Assembly (NCBI RefSeq): GCF_009914055.1
Contig: NZ_CP028271.1
Coordinates: 930,001 to 994,000, forward strand
Length of the DNA stretch: 64,000 nucleotides
DNA from: Mixta intestinalis
Lineage (GTDB): Bacteria; Pseudomonadota; Gammaproteobacteria; Enterobacterales; Enterobacteriaceae
Direction: 5' to 3'
Positions within the stretch are counted from its first letter, which is position 1, and every line of letters starts with the position of its first letter. Shown piece after piece: positions 50,870-59,572 of this stretch. Under the pieces are notes generated by a model that saw nothing but the letters and a program-made list of their open reading frames with translations, searched no databases and was not told where the DNA came from. Position numbers and translations under genes: made by a program.

Positions 50870-51604
50870 ATGAGTTTCGAAGGAAAAATAGCTCTGGTGA
50901 CCGGCGCAAGCCGCGGTATCGGACGCGCTATCGCCGAAACGCTGGCGGCGCGTGGCGCGAAAGTGATCGGTACCGCCACCAGCCAGAGCGGCGCAGATGC
51001 GATCAGCGCTTATCTGGGAAATCACGGTAAAGGTTTACAGCTGAACGTGACCGATCCGGCGTCAATTGAGAGCGTCCTTGAAAATATTCGCGCCGAATTT
51101 GGCGAGGTGGACATTTTAGTCAATAATGCTGGCATTACGCGTGATAATCTTCTGATGCGCATGAAGGATGATGAGTGGGAATCCATTCTGGATACCAATC
51201 TGACCTCCGTATTCCGTCTTTCTAAGGCGGTAATGCGTGCAATGATGAAAAAACGCGTGGGCCGTATCATTACCATCGGTTCCGTTGTTGGTACGATGGG
51301 TAATGCGGGTCAGGCAAACTACGCGGCTGCAAAAGCGGGTTTAATCGGCTTTAGCAAATCACTGGCGCGTGAAGTTGCGTCACGTGGTATTACCGTTAAC
51401 GTTGTGGCTCCGGGTTTCATTGAAACCGACATGACGCGCGCGTTGAGCGATGATCAACGCGCTGGCATTCTGGCGGAAGTACCGGCGGGCCGCCTTGGCG
51501 GCGCACAGGAAATCGCCAGTGCCGTCGCATTTTTAGCCTCTGACGAAGCAGCGTACATCACTGGTGAAACGTTGCATGTCAATGGCGGAATGTACATGGT
51601 CTGA
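50870..51604 (+). CDS. fabG: 3-oxoacyl-ACP reductase
   Basis: FabG is the NADPH-dependent reductase of beta-ketoacyl-ACP, a short-chain dehydrogenase. The 244-residue product has the cofactor motif TGASRGIGRAIA, the NNAG motif (LVNNAGITRDNLLMRM), and the catalytic Ser and YxxxK pair in IGSVVGTMGNAGQANYAAAKAG. The start follows GAGGATGAT. Its length equals E. coli FabG. A 154-base gap to acpP suggests that acpP has an extra promoter of its own; TATACA at 51706-51711 could be its -10. Confidence 0.97.
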   Translation: MSFEGKIALVTGASRGIGRAIAETLAARGAKVIGTATSQSGADAISAYLGNHGKGLQLNVTDPASIESVLENIRAEFGEVDILVNNAGITRDNLLMRMKDDEWESILDTNLTSVFRLSKAVMRAMMKKRVGRIITIGSVVGTMGNAGQANYAAAKAGLIGFSKSLAREVASRGITVNVVAPGFIETDMTRALSDDQRAGILAEVPAGRLGGAQEIASAVAFLASDEAAYITGETLHVNGGMYMV

Positions 51605-51758
51605 TAATTACGAAAACTATTTGCGTTAATTGAGGCAATAGCCGCAAAATAACGTCAAATCGTGGTTGGACCAGCCGGGATTGAGTTGCATCTTTTCCAA
51701 CTTTTTATACACTACGAAAACCATCGCGAAAGCGAGTTTTGATAGGAAATTTAATAGT

Positions 51759-51995
51759 ATGAGCACTATCGAAGAACGCGTTAAGAAAATCATCTCCGAG
51801 CAGCTTGGCGTTAAGCAGGAAGAAGTCACCAACGAAAAATCTTTCGTTGAAGATCTTGGCGCTGATTCTCTTGATACCGTTGAGCTGGTAATGGCTCTGG
51901 AAGAAGAGTTTGATACTGAGATTCCGGACGAAGAAGCTGAGAAGATCACTACTGTTCAGGCTGCTATTGATTACATCAATAACCATCAGGCCTAA
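51759..51995 (+). CDS. acpP: Acyl carrier protein
   Basis: AcpP carries the growing acyl chain on a phosphopantetheine arm. The 78-residue, very acidic product has the prosthetic site Ser in GADSLDTVELV and matches E. coli AcpP almost fully. ATAGGAAATTTA precedes the ATG. The frame is open for 31 codons upstream, but that part is not conserved and lacks a ribosome site. A strong terminator follows, so much of the abundant acpP message should end there before fabF. Confidence 0.98.
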   Translation: MSTIEERVKKIISEQLGVKQEEVTNEKSFVEDLGADSLDTVELVMALEEEFDTEIPDEEAEKITTVQAAIDYINNHQA

Positions 51996-52003
51996 TGAAC
52001 ACC

Positions 52004-52037
52004 CATCAGGCGGTCATTCGACCGCCTGAGTTTTTTG
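52004..52037 (+). terminator. Terminator after acpP
   Basis: CAGGCGGTC and GACCGCCTG form a 9-bp stem with loop ATTC, followed by AGTTTTTT. Confidence 0.9.
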
Positions 52038-52081
52038 TTCACTTCACATAGTGTCAATCTTTCCCTCCCTGGAGGATGAAC

Positions 52082-53325
52082 GTGTCTAAGCGTCGTGTAG
52101 TTGTGACCGGTCTTGGCATGTTGTCTCCTGTCGGCAATACCGTAGAGTCAACCTGGAGTGCTCTCCTTGCCGGGCAGAGTGGCATCAGCCTGATCGACCA
52201 TTTCGATACTAGTGCCTACGCAACGCGTTTTGCTGGCTTAGTAAAGGATTTTAACTGTGAAGAAATCATCTCGCGCAAAAGATCAGCGTAAGATGGATGC
52301 CTTCATTCAATATGGAGTTGTCGCTGGCGTACAGGCCATGCAGGATTCCGGCCTGGTTATTACCGAAGAAAACGCGCCCCGTATCGGTGCGGCGATTGGT
52401 TCAGGCATTGGCGGGCTGGGGCTGATTGAAGATAATCATGCCTCGCTGGTGCAGGGCGGGCCGCGTAAAATCAGTCCGTTCTTTGTGCCTTCTACCATCG
52501 TTAACATGATAGCTGGCCATTTAACTATCATGTATGGGATGCAAGGCCCCAGCATTGCCATCTCTACCGCTTGCACTACCGGCGTTCATAACATCGGTCA
52601 GGCGGCGCGTATCATCGCCTATGGCGATGCGGATGTGATGCTGGCGGGCGGCGCGGAAAAAGGTAGTACCCCGTTGGGTATTGGCGGCTTCGGCGCGGCA
52701 CGTGCGCTCTCCACGCGTAACGATAACCCGCAGGCGGCAAGCCGTCCGTGGGGATAAAGATCGCGATGGTTTTGTGCTCGGTGACGGCGCGGGTATTGTT
52801 GTGCTCGAAGAGTACGAACATGCCAAAAAACGCGGCGCGAAAATCTATGCTGAGCTGGTAGGCTTTGGCATGAGCAGCGATGCCTATCACATGACTTCGC
52901 CGCCGGAAAACGGCGCGGGTGCCGCTCAGGCAATGGTCAATGCGCTGAAAGATGCGCAGCTGACGCCGGAGAAGATCGGCTACGTCAATGCGCACGGTAC
53001 TTCGACACCTGCGGGCGACAAGGCTGAAGCGCAGGCGGTGAAATCAGTGTTCGGCGCAGCTGCGTCAAGCGTGATGGTCAGTTCGACCAAATCGATGACG
53101 GGTCACCTGTTGGGTGCCGCAGGTGCGGTAGAATCTATCTACTCCATCCTTGCGCTACGCGATCAGGCCGTTCCGCCAACGATTAACCTTGATAACCCGG
53201 ATGAAGGCTGCGATCTCGATTTTGTGCCGCATACCGCACGTCAGGTAAAAGATCTGGAGTATACCCTGTGTAACTCCTTTGGCTTTGGTGGGACTAACGG
53301 CTCGCTGATTTTCCGTCGTGTCTGA
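52082..53325 (+). pseudogene. fabF: Beta-ketoacyl-ACP synthase II, broken by two single-base insertions
   Basis: FabF elongates acyl-ACP and sets the cis-vaccenate level with temperature. Reading from a GTG six bases after GGAGG, the product matches E. coli FabF to codon 66. There AAA has become AAAA (52277-52280) and the frame stops at 52291. The middle part continues in the next frame to about 52750, where GGG has become GGGG (52750-52753), and the rest returns to the first frame. Removing one base at each place gives 413 residues, the E. coli length. The restored frame keeps active Cys (STACTTG) and both His (NAHGTSTPAGD, GHLLGAAGAV). As written it is a pseudogene. Both changes lie in homopolymers, so sequencing error is likely. 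Confidence 0.93.
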
Positions 53326-53345
53326 GTCACTTCCTTTGCCGATAA

Positions 53346-53371
53346 AAGGCCCGCAGTGCGGGCCTTTTTTA
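53346..53371 (+). terminator. Terminator of fabF
   Basis: AAGGCCCGC and GCGGGCCTT form a stem with a 3-base loop, followed by a run of T. Confidence 0.92.
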
Positions 53372-53448
53372 CATCCGGACAATATCGGTTCCGCCGTATC
53401 CCGGCGGGTGGATAAGCCGTCAGTTATGGCGTAACGCCAGGTATAAGT

Positions 53449-54252
53449 ATGTTTTGGATTAACGGAGAGCCGCAGCAGCAGATCGCTGTCAGCGATCGCG
53501 CTTTGCAGTATGGTGACGGCTGTTTTACTACGGCGCGCCTGCGCGAAGGTAAAATTGACTGGCTGGAAGCGCATCTGCAACGGCTACGTGAGGCAACTTC
53601 GGTGCTCAAAATTAACGGCCTCGACTGGCGGCTACTGAAGCTGGAAATGCAGGCTGCCGCGCAAAGCTGGACACAGCCAGAAGGCGTACTGAAAGTGATC
53701 CTTTCACGCGGTGCGGGCGGACGTGGCTACAGCGGGGCTAACTGTCATCAGCCTACGCGTATCATGATGCTGGCACCTGCGCCGGGCCATTATGCCGCAC
53801 TGCGTGAAAGCGGCGTGCGTCTGGCAACCAGCCCGGTACGCCTCGGTATTAACCCGCTGCTGGCCGGGATAAAACACCTTAACCGCCTGGAACAAGTGTT
53901 GATCCGTACGGAGCTGGAACAGAGCGAGGCGGAGGAGGCGCTGGTGCTTGACATCGAGGGCAGGCTGGTGGAATGCTGTGCGGCTAATTTATTCTGGCGC
54001 AAGCAAAAACACCTGTTTACACCAGCGTTGCGCGGTGCGGGAGTAAATGGAATTATGCGCAGGCATGTGATCGGTCTGGCACGGCGGCATGGCTATCTTT
54101 GCCATGAGGTTCGTGAACAGCCGGAAGTGCTGGCGGAGGCGGAGGAAGTTTTTATTACCAACGCGCTGATGCCTTTACTGCCGGTTCGCCAGATTGATAA
54201 CTGGCACTATCAATCCCGCATGCTTTACCAACTGCTGGCACCGGATTGCTAA
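53449..54252 (+). CDS. pabC: Aminodeoxychorismate lyase
   Basis: PabC is the pyridoxal-phosphate enzyme that releases pyruvate from aminodeoxychorismate to give p-aminobenzoate for folate. The 267-residue product is of fold type IV, with MFWINGEPQQQIAVSDRALQYGDGCFTT at the N-terminus. The Schiff-base Lys is in LLAGIKHLNRLEQVL near 146, and EGRLVECCAANLFWRK follows. It starts after a fabF terminator and leads into mltG, tmk and holB with short gaps, as in E. coli. Confidence 0.94.
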   Translation: MFWINGEPQQQIAVSDRALQYGDGCFTTARLREGKIDWLEAHLQRLREATSVLKINGLDWRLLKLEMQAAAQSWTQPEGVLKVILSRGAGGRGYSGANCHQPTRIMMLAPAPGHYAALRESGVRLATSPVRLGINPLLAGIKHLNRLEQVLIRTELEQSEAEEALVLDIEGRLVECCAANLFWRKQKHLFTPALRGAGVNGIMRRHVIGLARRHGYLCHEVREQPEVLAEAEEVFITNALMPLLPVRQIDNWHYQSRMLYQLLAPDC

Positions 54253-54265
54253 AAGTGGATCAATC

Positions 54266-55291
54266 ATGAGTCGTAAAATAAAAATTATTGCTGCTGTGGT
54301 GGTGTTGCTTGTCGCTGCTGCTGCTGCCGGTTGTTACTGGCAGGTGTTGCGCTTTGCCGCGGCACCGCTGAGGATTAACCAGGAAACTATTTTCACGCTG
54401 CCTGCCGGTACCGGGCGGGTGGCGTTGCAGGCACGGCTGGAGAGTCAGCATATTATTGCGCCTTCTTCCTGGTTCAGCGTATTGCTGAAGCTAAAGCCGG
54501 AACTGGCGAGATTCAAGGCAGGCACCTATCGCCTGGAAAAAGGGATGACAGTGCGCCAGCTGTTAACCCTGCTGGCAAGCGGTAAAGAGGCGCAGTTTCC
54601 GGTGCGCTTCACCGAAGGTACACGCCTGCAGGATGTGCTGCGTGAATTACGGAATTCGCCCTGGGTGAAGCATACGCTGAAAGACGATCGCCCAGAGACA
54701 GTTGCTGCGGCGCTAAAGCTGCCTGAAGGTGCAAACCTGGAAGGGTGGCTCTGGCCTGATACCTGGCTCTATACCGCTAATACCAGCGATGTGGCGCTGC
54801 TACAGCGTGCGCATCAGCGCATGAAGACCGAGGTTGCTGCTATCTGGCAAAATCGCCAGCCTGATTTACCGTACCAGTCGCCAGAAGAAATGGTCACCAT
54901 GGCGTCTATTATTGAGAAGGAAACGGCGGTTAGCGATGAACGTAACAAGATCGCCTCGGTATTTATTAACCGCCTGCGTACCGGGATGCGCCTGCAAACC
55001 GATCCCACGGTTATTTACGGCCTGGGTGAAAAATATAACGGCGTGCTGACGCGAAAGGATCTGGAAACGCCTACGCCTTACAATACCTATACCATTAATG
55101 GGTTGCCGCCAGGACCCATCGCTTTGCCGGGTAAGGCATCGCTGGAAGCGGCAGCGCATCCGATAAAAAGCAACTATCTCTATTTTGTTGCTGACGGCAA
55201 GGGCGGGCATACGTTTACCACTAACCTGGCCAGCCATAACCAGGCGGTTAAAGCCTGGCGCATGACAATGAAGGAAAAAAATGAGCGGTAA
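54266..55291 (+). CDS. mltG: Endolytic murein transglycosylase
   Basis: MltG (YceG) cleaves nascent peptidoglycan strands at the inner-membrane surface and may set glycan length. The 341-residue product has one N-terminal membrane helix (about residues 7-27, rich in Val and Ala), a LysM-like region and the YceG catalytic domain. The domain carries the Glu of MASIIEKETAVSDERNKIASVFINRL and NTYTINGLPPGPIALPG. I start at the ATG 13 bases after pabC; a longer frame begins inside pabC. It overlaps tmk by 11 bases. Confidence 0.95.
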   Translation: MSRKIKIIAAVVVLLVAAAAAGCYWQVLRFAAAPLRINQETIFTLPAGTGRVALQARLESQHIIAPSSWFSVLLKLKPELARFKAGTYRLEKGMTVRQLLTLLASGKEAQFPVRFTEGTRLQDVLRELRNSPWVKHTLKDDRPETVAAALKLPEGANLEGWLWPDTWLYTANTSDVALLQRAHQRMKTEVAAIWQNRQPDLPYQSPEEMVTMASIIEKETAVSDERNKIASVFINRLRTGMRLQTDPTVIYGLGEKYNGVLTRKDLETPTPYNTYTINGLPPGPIALPGKASLEAAAHPIKSNYLYFVADGKGGHTFTTNLASHNQAVKAWRMTMKEKNER

Positions 55292-55913
55292 ATTTATTGT
55301 GATTGAAGGCCTGGAGGGTGCAGGCAAAACTACCGCGCGTGATTGCGTAGTAGCGATGCTGCGCGAACAGGGCATTACCGATATCGTTTTTACCCGTGAG
55401 CCGGGCGGTACGCCGCTGGCGGAGAAACTACGCGAACTGATCAAACAGGGGCTGGACGGCGAAAAAATTACCGATAAGGCGGAGCTGCTGATGCTCTACG
55501 CCGCGCGGGTGCAGCTGGTGGAGACGATAATCAAACCGGCGCTGGCGCGTGGAGCCTGGGTAGTAGGGGATCGTCACGACCTCTCTTCGCAGGCTTATCA
55601 GGGAGGAGGGCGGGGTATTGATGCTCAACTGATGCAAACGCTGCGTGATACCGTGCTGGGCGCGTTTCGTCCCCATCTGACGCTCTATCTGGACGTGACG
55701 CCCGTTATCGGTTTGCAGCGCGCACGCGCACGTGGCGAACTCGATCGCATTGAGCAGGAGTCGCTGGCATTTTTTGAACGCACCCGTCAGCGCTATCTTG
55801 CACTGGCTGCTAACGACGCGACCATTAAAACGATTGACGCAACACAGCCACTGGAAGAAGTGACGTTGTCACTTAAACGGGTTTTAGCCAGCTGGCTGGT
55901 GGAGCAGCAATAA
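55281..55913 (+). CDS. tmk: Thymidylate kinase
   Basis: Tmk phosphorylates dTMP to dTDP, an essential step of dTTP supply. The 210-residue product has the P-loop GLEGAGKTT near residue 9, the DR(H/Y) motif in GDRHDLSSQAYQGGGRG, and the LID region RARARGELDRIEQE typical of the E. coli type, with catalytic Arg in the LID. It overlaps mltG at the start and holB by one base at the end (TAATG). This points to tight translational coupling across mltG-tmk-holB. Confidence 0.96.
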   Translation: MSGKFIVIEGLEGAGKTTARDCVVAMLREQGITDIVFTREPGGTPLAEKLRELIKQGLDGEKITDKAELLMLYAARVQLVETIIKPALARGAWVVGDRHDLSSQAYQGGGRGIDAQLMQTLRDTVLGAFRPHLTLYLDVTPVIGLQRARARGELDRIEQESLAFFERTRQRYLALAANDATIKTIDATQPLEEVTLSLKRVLASWLVEQQ

Positions 55914-56911
55914 TGAACTGGTATCCGTGGCTTAATCCGGTTTATCGCCAGGTTATCAGCCAGCATCAGGCTGATCGGGCGCACCATGCGCTGCTGGTAC
56001 AGGCTTTGCCGGGAATGGGTGACAGCGAGCTGGTGTGGGCTATCAGCCGCTGGCTGCTCTGCCAACGGCGCGACGGCCTGAAAAGCTGCGGTCACTGTCA
56101 CGGCTGCCAGCTGATGCTTGCCGGAACGCACCCTGACTGGCACCGCCTGGCGGCAGAAAAGGGTAAAAGCGCACTCGGTATTGATGCGGTACGTGACGTG
56201 AACGAAAAACTGTTTCATCACGCGCAGCAGGGCGGTGCAAAAGTGGTCTGGCTACCCGATGCGGGAGAGCTGACCGAAGCGGCGGCAAATGCGCTGTTGA
56301 AAACGCTGGAGGAGCCGCCGCAGAACAGCTGGTTCTTTCTCAGCAGCAGCGAACCGTCACGGCTGTTGCCAACGCTGCGCAGCCGCTGCCTGCGGCTACA
56401 TCTGGCACCACCGGATGAACGGCAAAGTCTGGCCTGGCTACAGAAGCAAGAGGCTGGCGCGCCTGATGCCATGCTTGCCGCACTACGCTTAAGCAGCGGA
56501 GCACCGGCGGCGGCGCTGGCGCTACTCGATCAGCAGCACTGGACTCAGCGTCAGACGCTGTGCGATACGCTTTCCATCGCGTTGAATGGAGATGTGCTTA
56601 CGCTGTTACCGCAGCTGAATCACGATAACGTTGCCGAGCGCATCGGCTGGCTCGCTTCCCTATTGACGGATGCGCTGAAATGGCAGCAGAGCGGCGATCG
56701 CTTTATTACCAACGTCGATCGTCCGCAGCTGGTGTTACAGCTGGCGCAGCGCTTGCCCGCCGCCGCGCTGGATAAAAGCCTGCGTCAGTGGCTGCTTTGC
56801 CGGGATCGTCTGAGTCATATCGTGGCGGTCAATCGCGAGCTGTTGCTGACCGAACAGTTGCTGAACTGGGAAACGTTGCTTAAACCGGCGGCAGCGCCGT
56901 CGGTTCAATAA
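55913..56911 (+). CDS. holB: DNA polymerase III delta-prime subunit
   Basis: HolB is the stator subunit of the clamp loader of DNA polymerase III. The 332-residue product has the AAA+-like fold with the zinc-binding Cys cluster SCGHCHGCQLMLAGTHPD in domain I. The SRC-type motif follows in TLRSRCLRLHLAPP. As is normal for delta-prime, the Walker A region is degenerate (ALPGMGDSELV). It follows tmk with a one-base overlap and precedes the TatD-type gene by 15 bases. Confidence 0.94.
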   Translation: MNWYPWLNPVYRQVISQHQADRAHHALLVQALPGMGDSELVWAISRWLLCQRRDGLKSCGHCHGCQLMLAGTHPDWHRLAAEKGKSALGIDAVRDVNEKLFHHAQQGGAKVVWLPDAGELTEAAANALLKTLEEPPQNSWFFLSSSEPSRLLPTLRSRCLRLHLAPPDERQSLAWLQKQEAGAPDAMLAALRLSSGAPAAALALLDQQHWTQRQTLCDTLSIALNGDVLTLLPQLNHDNVAERIGWLASLLTDALKWQQSGDRFITNVDRPQLVLQLAQRLPAAALDKSLRQWLLCRDRLSHIVAVNRELLLTEQLLNWETLLKPAAAPSVQ

Positions 56912-56926
56912 TCAAAGAGAGTCGTT

Positions 56927-57727
56927 ATGTTTTTAGTTGATTCCCACTGCCATCTTGATGGCCTGGACTATGAGACGCTGCACAAAGACGTTGATGATGT
57001 GCTGGCAAAAGCCGCCGCGCGTGACGTCAAATTTATGCTGGCGGTCGCCACGACCTTACCTGGTTTCCGGGCAATGACGCAGCTGTTAGGCGATCGGCCC
57101 AATATCGCCTGGTCCTGTGGCGTACATCCTCTTAATCAGGAAGAAGAGTGGGATTTTGCCGAGCTGCGCCAGCTGGCAGCCGATCCGCGCGTAGTGGCGA
57201 TGGGGGAGACCGGGCTGGATTACTATTATCAGCAGGAAACCATGGCGCGTCAGCAGGCTTCTTTTTGTGAACATATCCGTATCGGACGTGAGCTGAACAA
57301 GCCAGTTATCGTACATACGCGTGATGCACGTGAAGATACGCTCGCAATCCTGAGAGAAGAAAAGGTTGAGGAATGTGGCGGCGTGCTGCACTGCTTTACC
57401 GAGGATCGTGAAACCGCAGGCAAGCTGCTGGATATGGGGTTCTATATCTCTTTCTCCGGCATCGTCACCTTCCGTAATGCCGAAGCGTTGCGTGAAGCGG
57501 CGCGCTATGTACCGCTGGATCGTATGCTGGTAGAGACGGATTCCCCTTATCTGGCTCCGGTGCCACATCGTGGCAAAGAGAACCAGCCTGCGTGGACGCG
57601 GGACGTGGCTGACTATATGGCAGTGCTGAAGGGCGTGGATATCGAGACGCTGGCGCAGGCTACTACGCAGAACTTCTCCGATCTGTTCCACGTTCCCATG
57701 TCACGTCTCACCGATACTCATATCTAA
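56927..57727 (+). CDS. ycfH: TatD-family metal-dependent hydrolase YcfH
   Basis: YcfH is a TatD-type TIM-barrel metallohydrolase, probably a deoxyribonuclease or related phosphoesterase. The 266-residue product has the metal-binding DSHCHLDGLDY at the N-terminus, Glu in MGETGLDYYY, His in VHTRDAREDT and HCFTED, and the final Asp in LVETDSPYLAPVPHRGK. All the family metal ligands are thus present. AGAGAGTCGTT precedes the ATG. It is the last gene of the pabC-holB run, and a strong hairpin terminator follows. Confidence 0.93.
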   Translation: MFLVDSHCHLDGLDYETLHKDVDDVLAKAAARDVKFMLAVATTLPGFRAMTQLLGDRPNIAWSCGVHPLNQEEEWDFAELRQLAADPRVVAMGETGLDYYYQQETMARQQASFCEHIRIGRELNKPVIVHTRDAREDTLAILREEKVEECGGVLHCFTEDRETAGKLLDMGFYISFSGIVTFRNAEALREAARYVPLDRMLVETDSPYLAPVPHRGKENQPAWTRDVADYMAVLKGVDIETLAQATTQNFSDLFHVPMSRLTDTHI

Positions 57728-57772
57728 TCTTTATTTTACTGCTCGTAATTAGTCTCTAAAAAACGTAAAGTG

Positions 57773-57804
57773 CAGCGCGAAAAAGTTCGCGCTGTGAATT
57801 TTTT
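57773..57804 (+). terminator. Terminator before ptsG
   Basis: CAGCGCGAA and TTCGCGCTG form a 9-bp stem with loop AAAG, then TGAATTTTTT. Confidence 0.88.
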
Positions 57805-57860
57805 CTACGCAAAAGTTGGCGAAAAAATAAAAAATATTCTAAAGATTAGCCGCCTGATAG

Positions 57861-57882
57861 GCGAAACGTGACAGGTATCAAA
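57861..57882 (+). promoter_or_regulatory. CRP site candidate of ptsG
   Basis: CGTGA-N6-TCAAA (57867-57882) matches the TGTGA-N6-TCACA consensus at 8 of 10 positions. E. coli ptsG depends on cAMP-CRP. Confidence 0.5.
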
Positions 57883-57893
57883 CAAAATCGGAA

Positions 57894-57922
57894 GGATTTA
57901 TTTTACCCTTCGTAATAAATCC
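57894..57922 (+). promoter_or_regulatory. Mlc operator candidate of ptsG
   Basis: GGATTTATT and AATAAATCC form a perfect 9-bp inverted repeat with an 11-bp spacer starting TTACC. This closely resembles the A+T-rich Mlc operators of E. coli ptsG and ptsH. It would repress ptsG without glucose. Confidence 0.7.
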
Positions 57923-57992
57923 AGAGGGCCTTAACAAGCCCCAATGGTGCAGGATCCTCCCTCTTGCACCGCCGCGTACTGCGCGACTAAAA

Positions 57993-58016
57993 GCACTCAT
58001 ACTCAGGAGTTCCACA
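57993..58016 (+). promoter_or_regulatory. Conserved ptsG ribosome-site region, probable SgrS target
   Basis: The CTCATACTCAGGAG stretch that contains the Shine-Dalgarno is nearly the same as in E. coli ptsG mRNA. There the small RNA SgrS pairs with it to stop translation under sugar-phosphate stress. The sRNA gene itself is not in this window. Confidence 0.55.
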
Positions 58017-58018
58017 AT

Positions 58019-59452
58019 ATGTTTAAGAACGCATTTGCAAACCTGCAAAAGGTCGGTAAATCGCTCATGCTACCGGTATCGGTGCTGCCGATTGCCGGTA
58101 TTTTATTGGGCGTCGGTTCGGCAAACTTTACCTGGTTGCCTGCTGTTGTTTCACATGTAATGGCGGAAGCAGGCGGTTCGGTGTTCGCCAATATGCCGCT
58201 GATCTTTGCTATCGGTGTGGCGTTAGGCTTTACCAATAACGATGGCGTTTCGGCGCTGGCAGCCGTGGTCGCTTACGGCATTATGGTGAAAACCATGGCG
58301 GTGGTTGCGCCTCTGGTGCTGCATTTGCCTGCGCAGGAGATTGCCGATAAACATCTGGCGGATACCGGGGTGCTGGGCGGCATTATCGCCGGTTCCATCG
58401 CCGCTTACATGTTTAACCGCTTCTATCGCATTAAGCTGCCTGAGTATCTTGGCTTCTTTGCCGGTAAACGTTTCGTTCCGATTATCTCCGGTATGACGGC
58501 GATTATTCTGGGCGTTGTGCTTTCCTTTATCTGGCCGCCGATTGGCAGCGCGATTCAGGATTTCTCCCAGTGGGCAGCCTATCAGAACCCGGTTGTAGCC
58601 TTTGGTATCTACGGCGTCATTGAACGTTCGCTGGTGCCGTTTGGCCTGCACCATATCTGGAACGTACCTTTCCAGATGCAGATCGGCGAGTTCACCAACG
58701 CGGCTGGTCAGGTGTTCCACGGCGATATTCCGCGTTACATGGCGGGTGACCCGACCGCGGGTAAACTGTCCGGTGGCTTCCTGTTCAAAATGTATGGTCT
58801 GCCTGCTGCTGCTATCGCTATCTGGCACTCAGCAAAACCGGAAAACCGCGCGAAAGTGGGCGGTATCATGATCTCCGCTGCGCTGACTTCGTTCCTGACC
58901 GGTATTACCGAACCGATCGAGTTTTCGTTCATGTTCGTGGCACCGATCCTGTACGTTATCCACGCGATTCTGGCAGGTCTGGCTTTCCCGATTTGTATTC
59001 TGCTCGGTATGCGTGACGGCACCAGCTTCTCGCACGGTCTGATTGACTTTATCGTGCTGAGCGGTAACAGCAGCAAAATCTGGCTGTTCCCGATCGTTGG
59101 TATCGTCTACGGTCTGGTTTACTACGCTATCTTCCGCGTGCTGATCGCTAAACTGAATCTGAAAACGCCTGGCCGTGAAGATGCGACGACCGAACAGAGC
59201 ACCGGCACAGCCAACGAAATGGCAGCAAACCTGGTAACGGCGTTTGGCGGTAAAGAAAACATCACCAACCTCGATGCCTGTATTACCCGCCTGCGCGTTA
59301 GCGTGGCCGACGTTTCTAAAGTCGATCAGGCTGGCCTGAAAAAACTGGGCGCAGCTGGTGTGGTTGTCGCTGGTTCTGGCGTACAGGCTATCTTCGGCAC
59401 CAAGTCTGATAACCTGAAAACTGAAATGGATGATTACATCCGTAACTCATAA
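58019..59452 (+). CDS. ptsG: Glucose-specific PTS enzyme IICB
   Basis: PtsG is the inner-membrane glucose permease that imports and phosphorylates glucose in one step, receiving phosphate from EIIA-Glc. The 477-residue product equals the E. coli length. An EIIC domain (about residues 1-385, many membrane helices, with HHIWNVPFQ and GITEPIEFSFMF) is joined by a linker to the EIIB domain. The phosphorylated Cys421 is in NLDACITRLRVS. CAGGAGTTCCAC precedes the ATG; an upstream in-frame codon is not conserved. CRP and Mlc sites precede it. Confidence 0.97.
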   Translation: MFKNAFANLQKVGKSLMLPVSVLPIAGILLGVGSANFTWLPAVVSHVMAEAGGSVFANMPLIFAIGVALGFTNNDGVSALAAVVAYGIMVKTMAVVAPLVLHLPAQEIADKHLADTGVLGGIIAGSIAAYMFNRFYRIKLPEYLGFFAGKRFVPIISGMTAIILGVVLSFIWPPIGSAIQDFSQWAAYQNPVVAFGIYGVIERSLVPFGLHHIWNVPFQMQIGEFTNAAGQVFHGDIPRYMAGDPTAGKLSGGFLFKMYGLPAAAIAIWHSAKPENRAKVGGIMISAALTSFLTGITEPIEFSFMFVAPILYVIHAILAGLAFPICILLGMRDGTSFSHGLIDFIVLSGNSSKIWLFPIVGIVYGLVYYAIFRVLIAKLNLKTPGREDATTEQSTGTANEMAANLVTAFGGKENITNLDACITRLRVSVADVSKVDQAGLKKLGAAGVVVAGSGVQAIFGTKSDNLKTEMDDYIRNS

Positions 59453-59476
59453 TCATCGTTACAGGTATAAACGTGA

Positions 59477-59502
59477 AGGGCCGCGCAAGCGGCCTTTTTT
59501 AT
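59477..59502 (+). terminator. Terminator of ptsG
   Basis: GGCCGC and GCGGCC form a stem with a GCAA loop, followed by six T residues. Confidence 0.88.
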
Positions 59503-59572
59503 GCGTATAGATGAATGCAGGGGAAAGTACGCTATGACACAGATACGCGCTGAAACAACGTATTAAGGCGTT

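Noticed and set aside
52270..52760. Programmed frameshifting in fabF
   Set aside because: Two +1 insertions in plain A and G runs, with no slippery site plus pseudoknot or pausing codon. FabF is not known to use recoding. Sequencing error or mutation is simpler.
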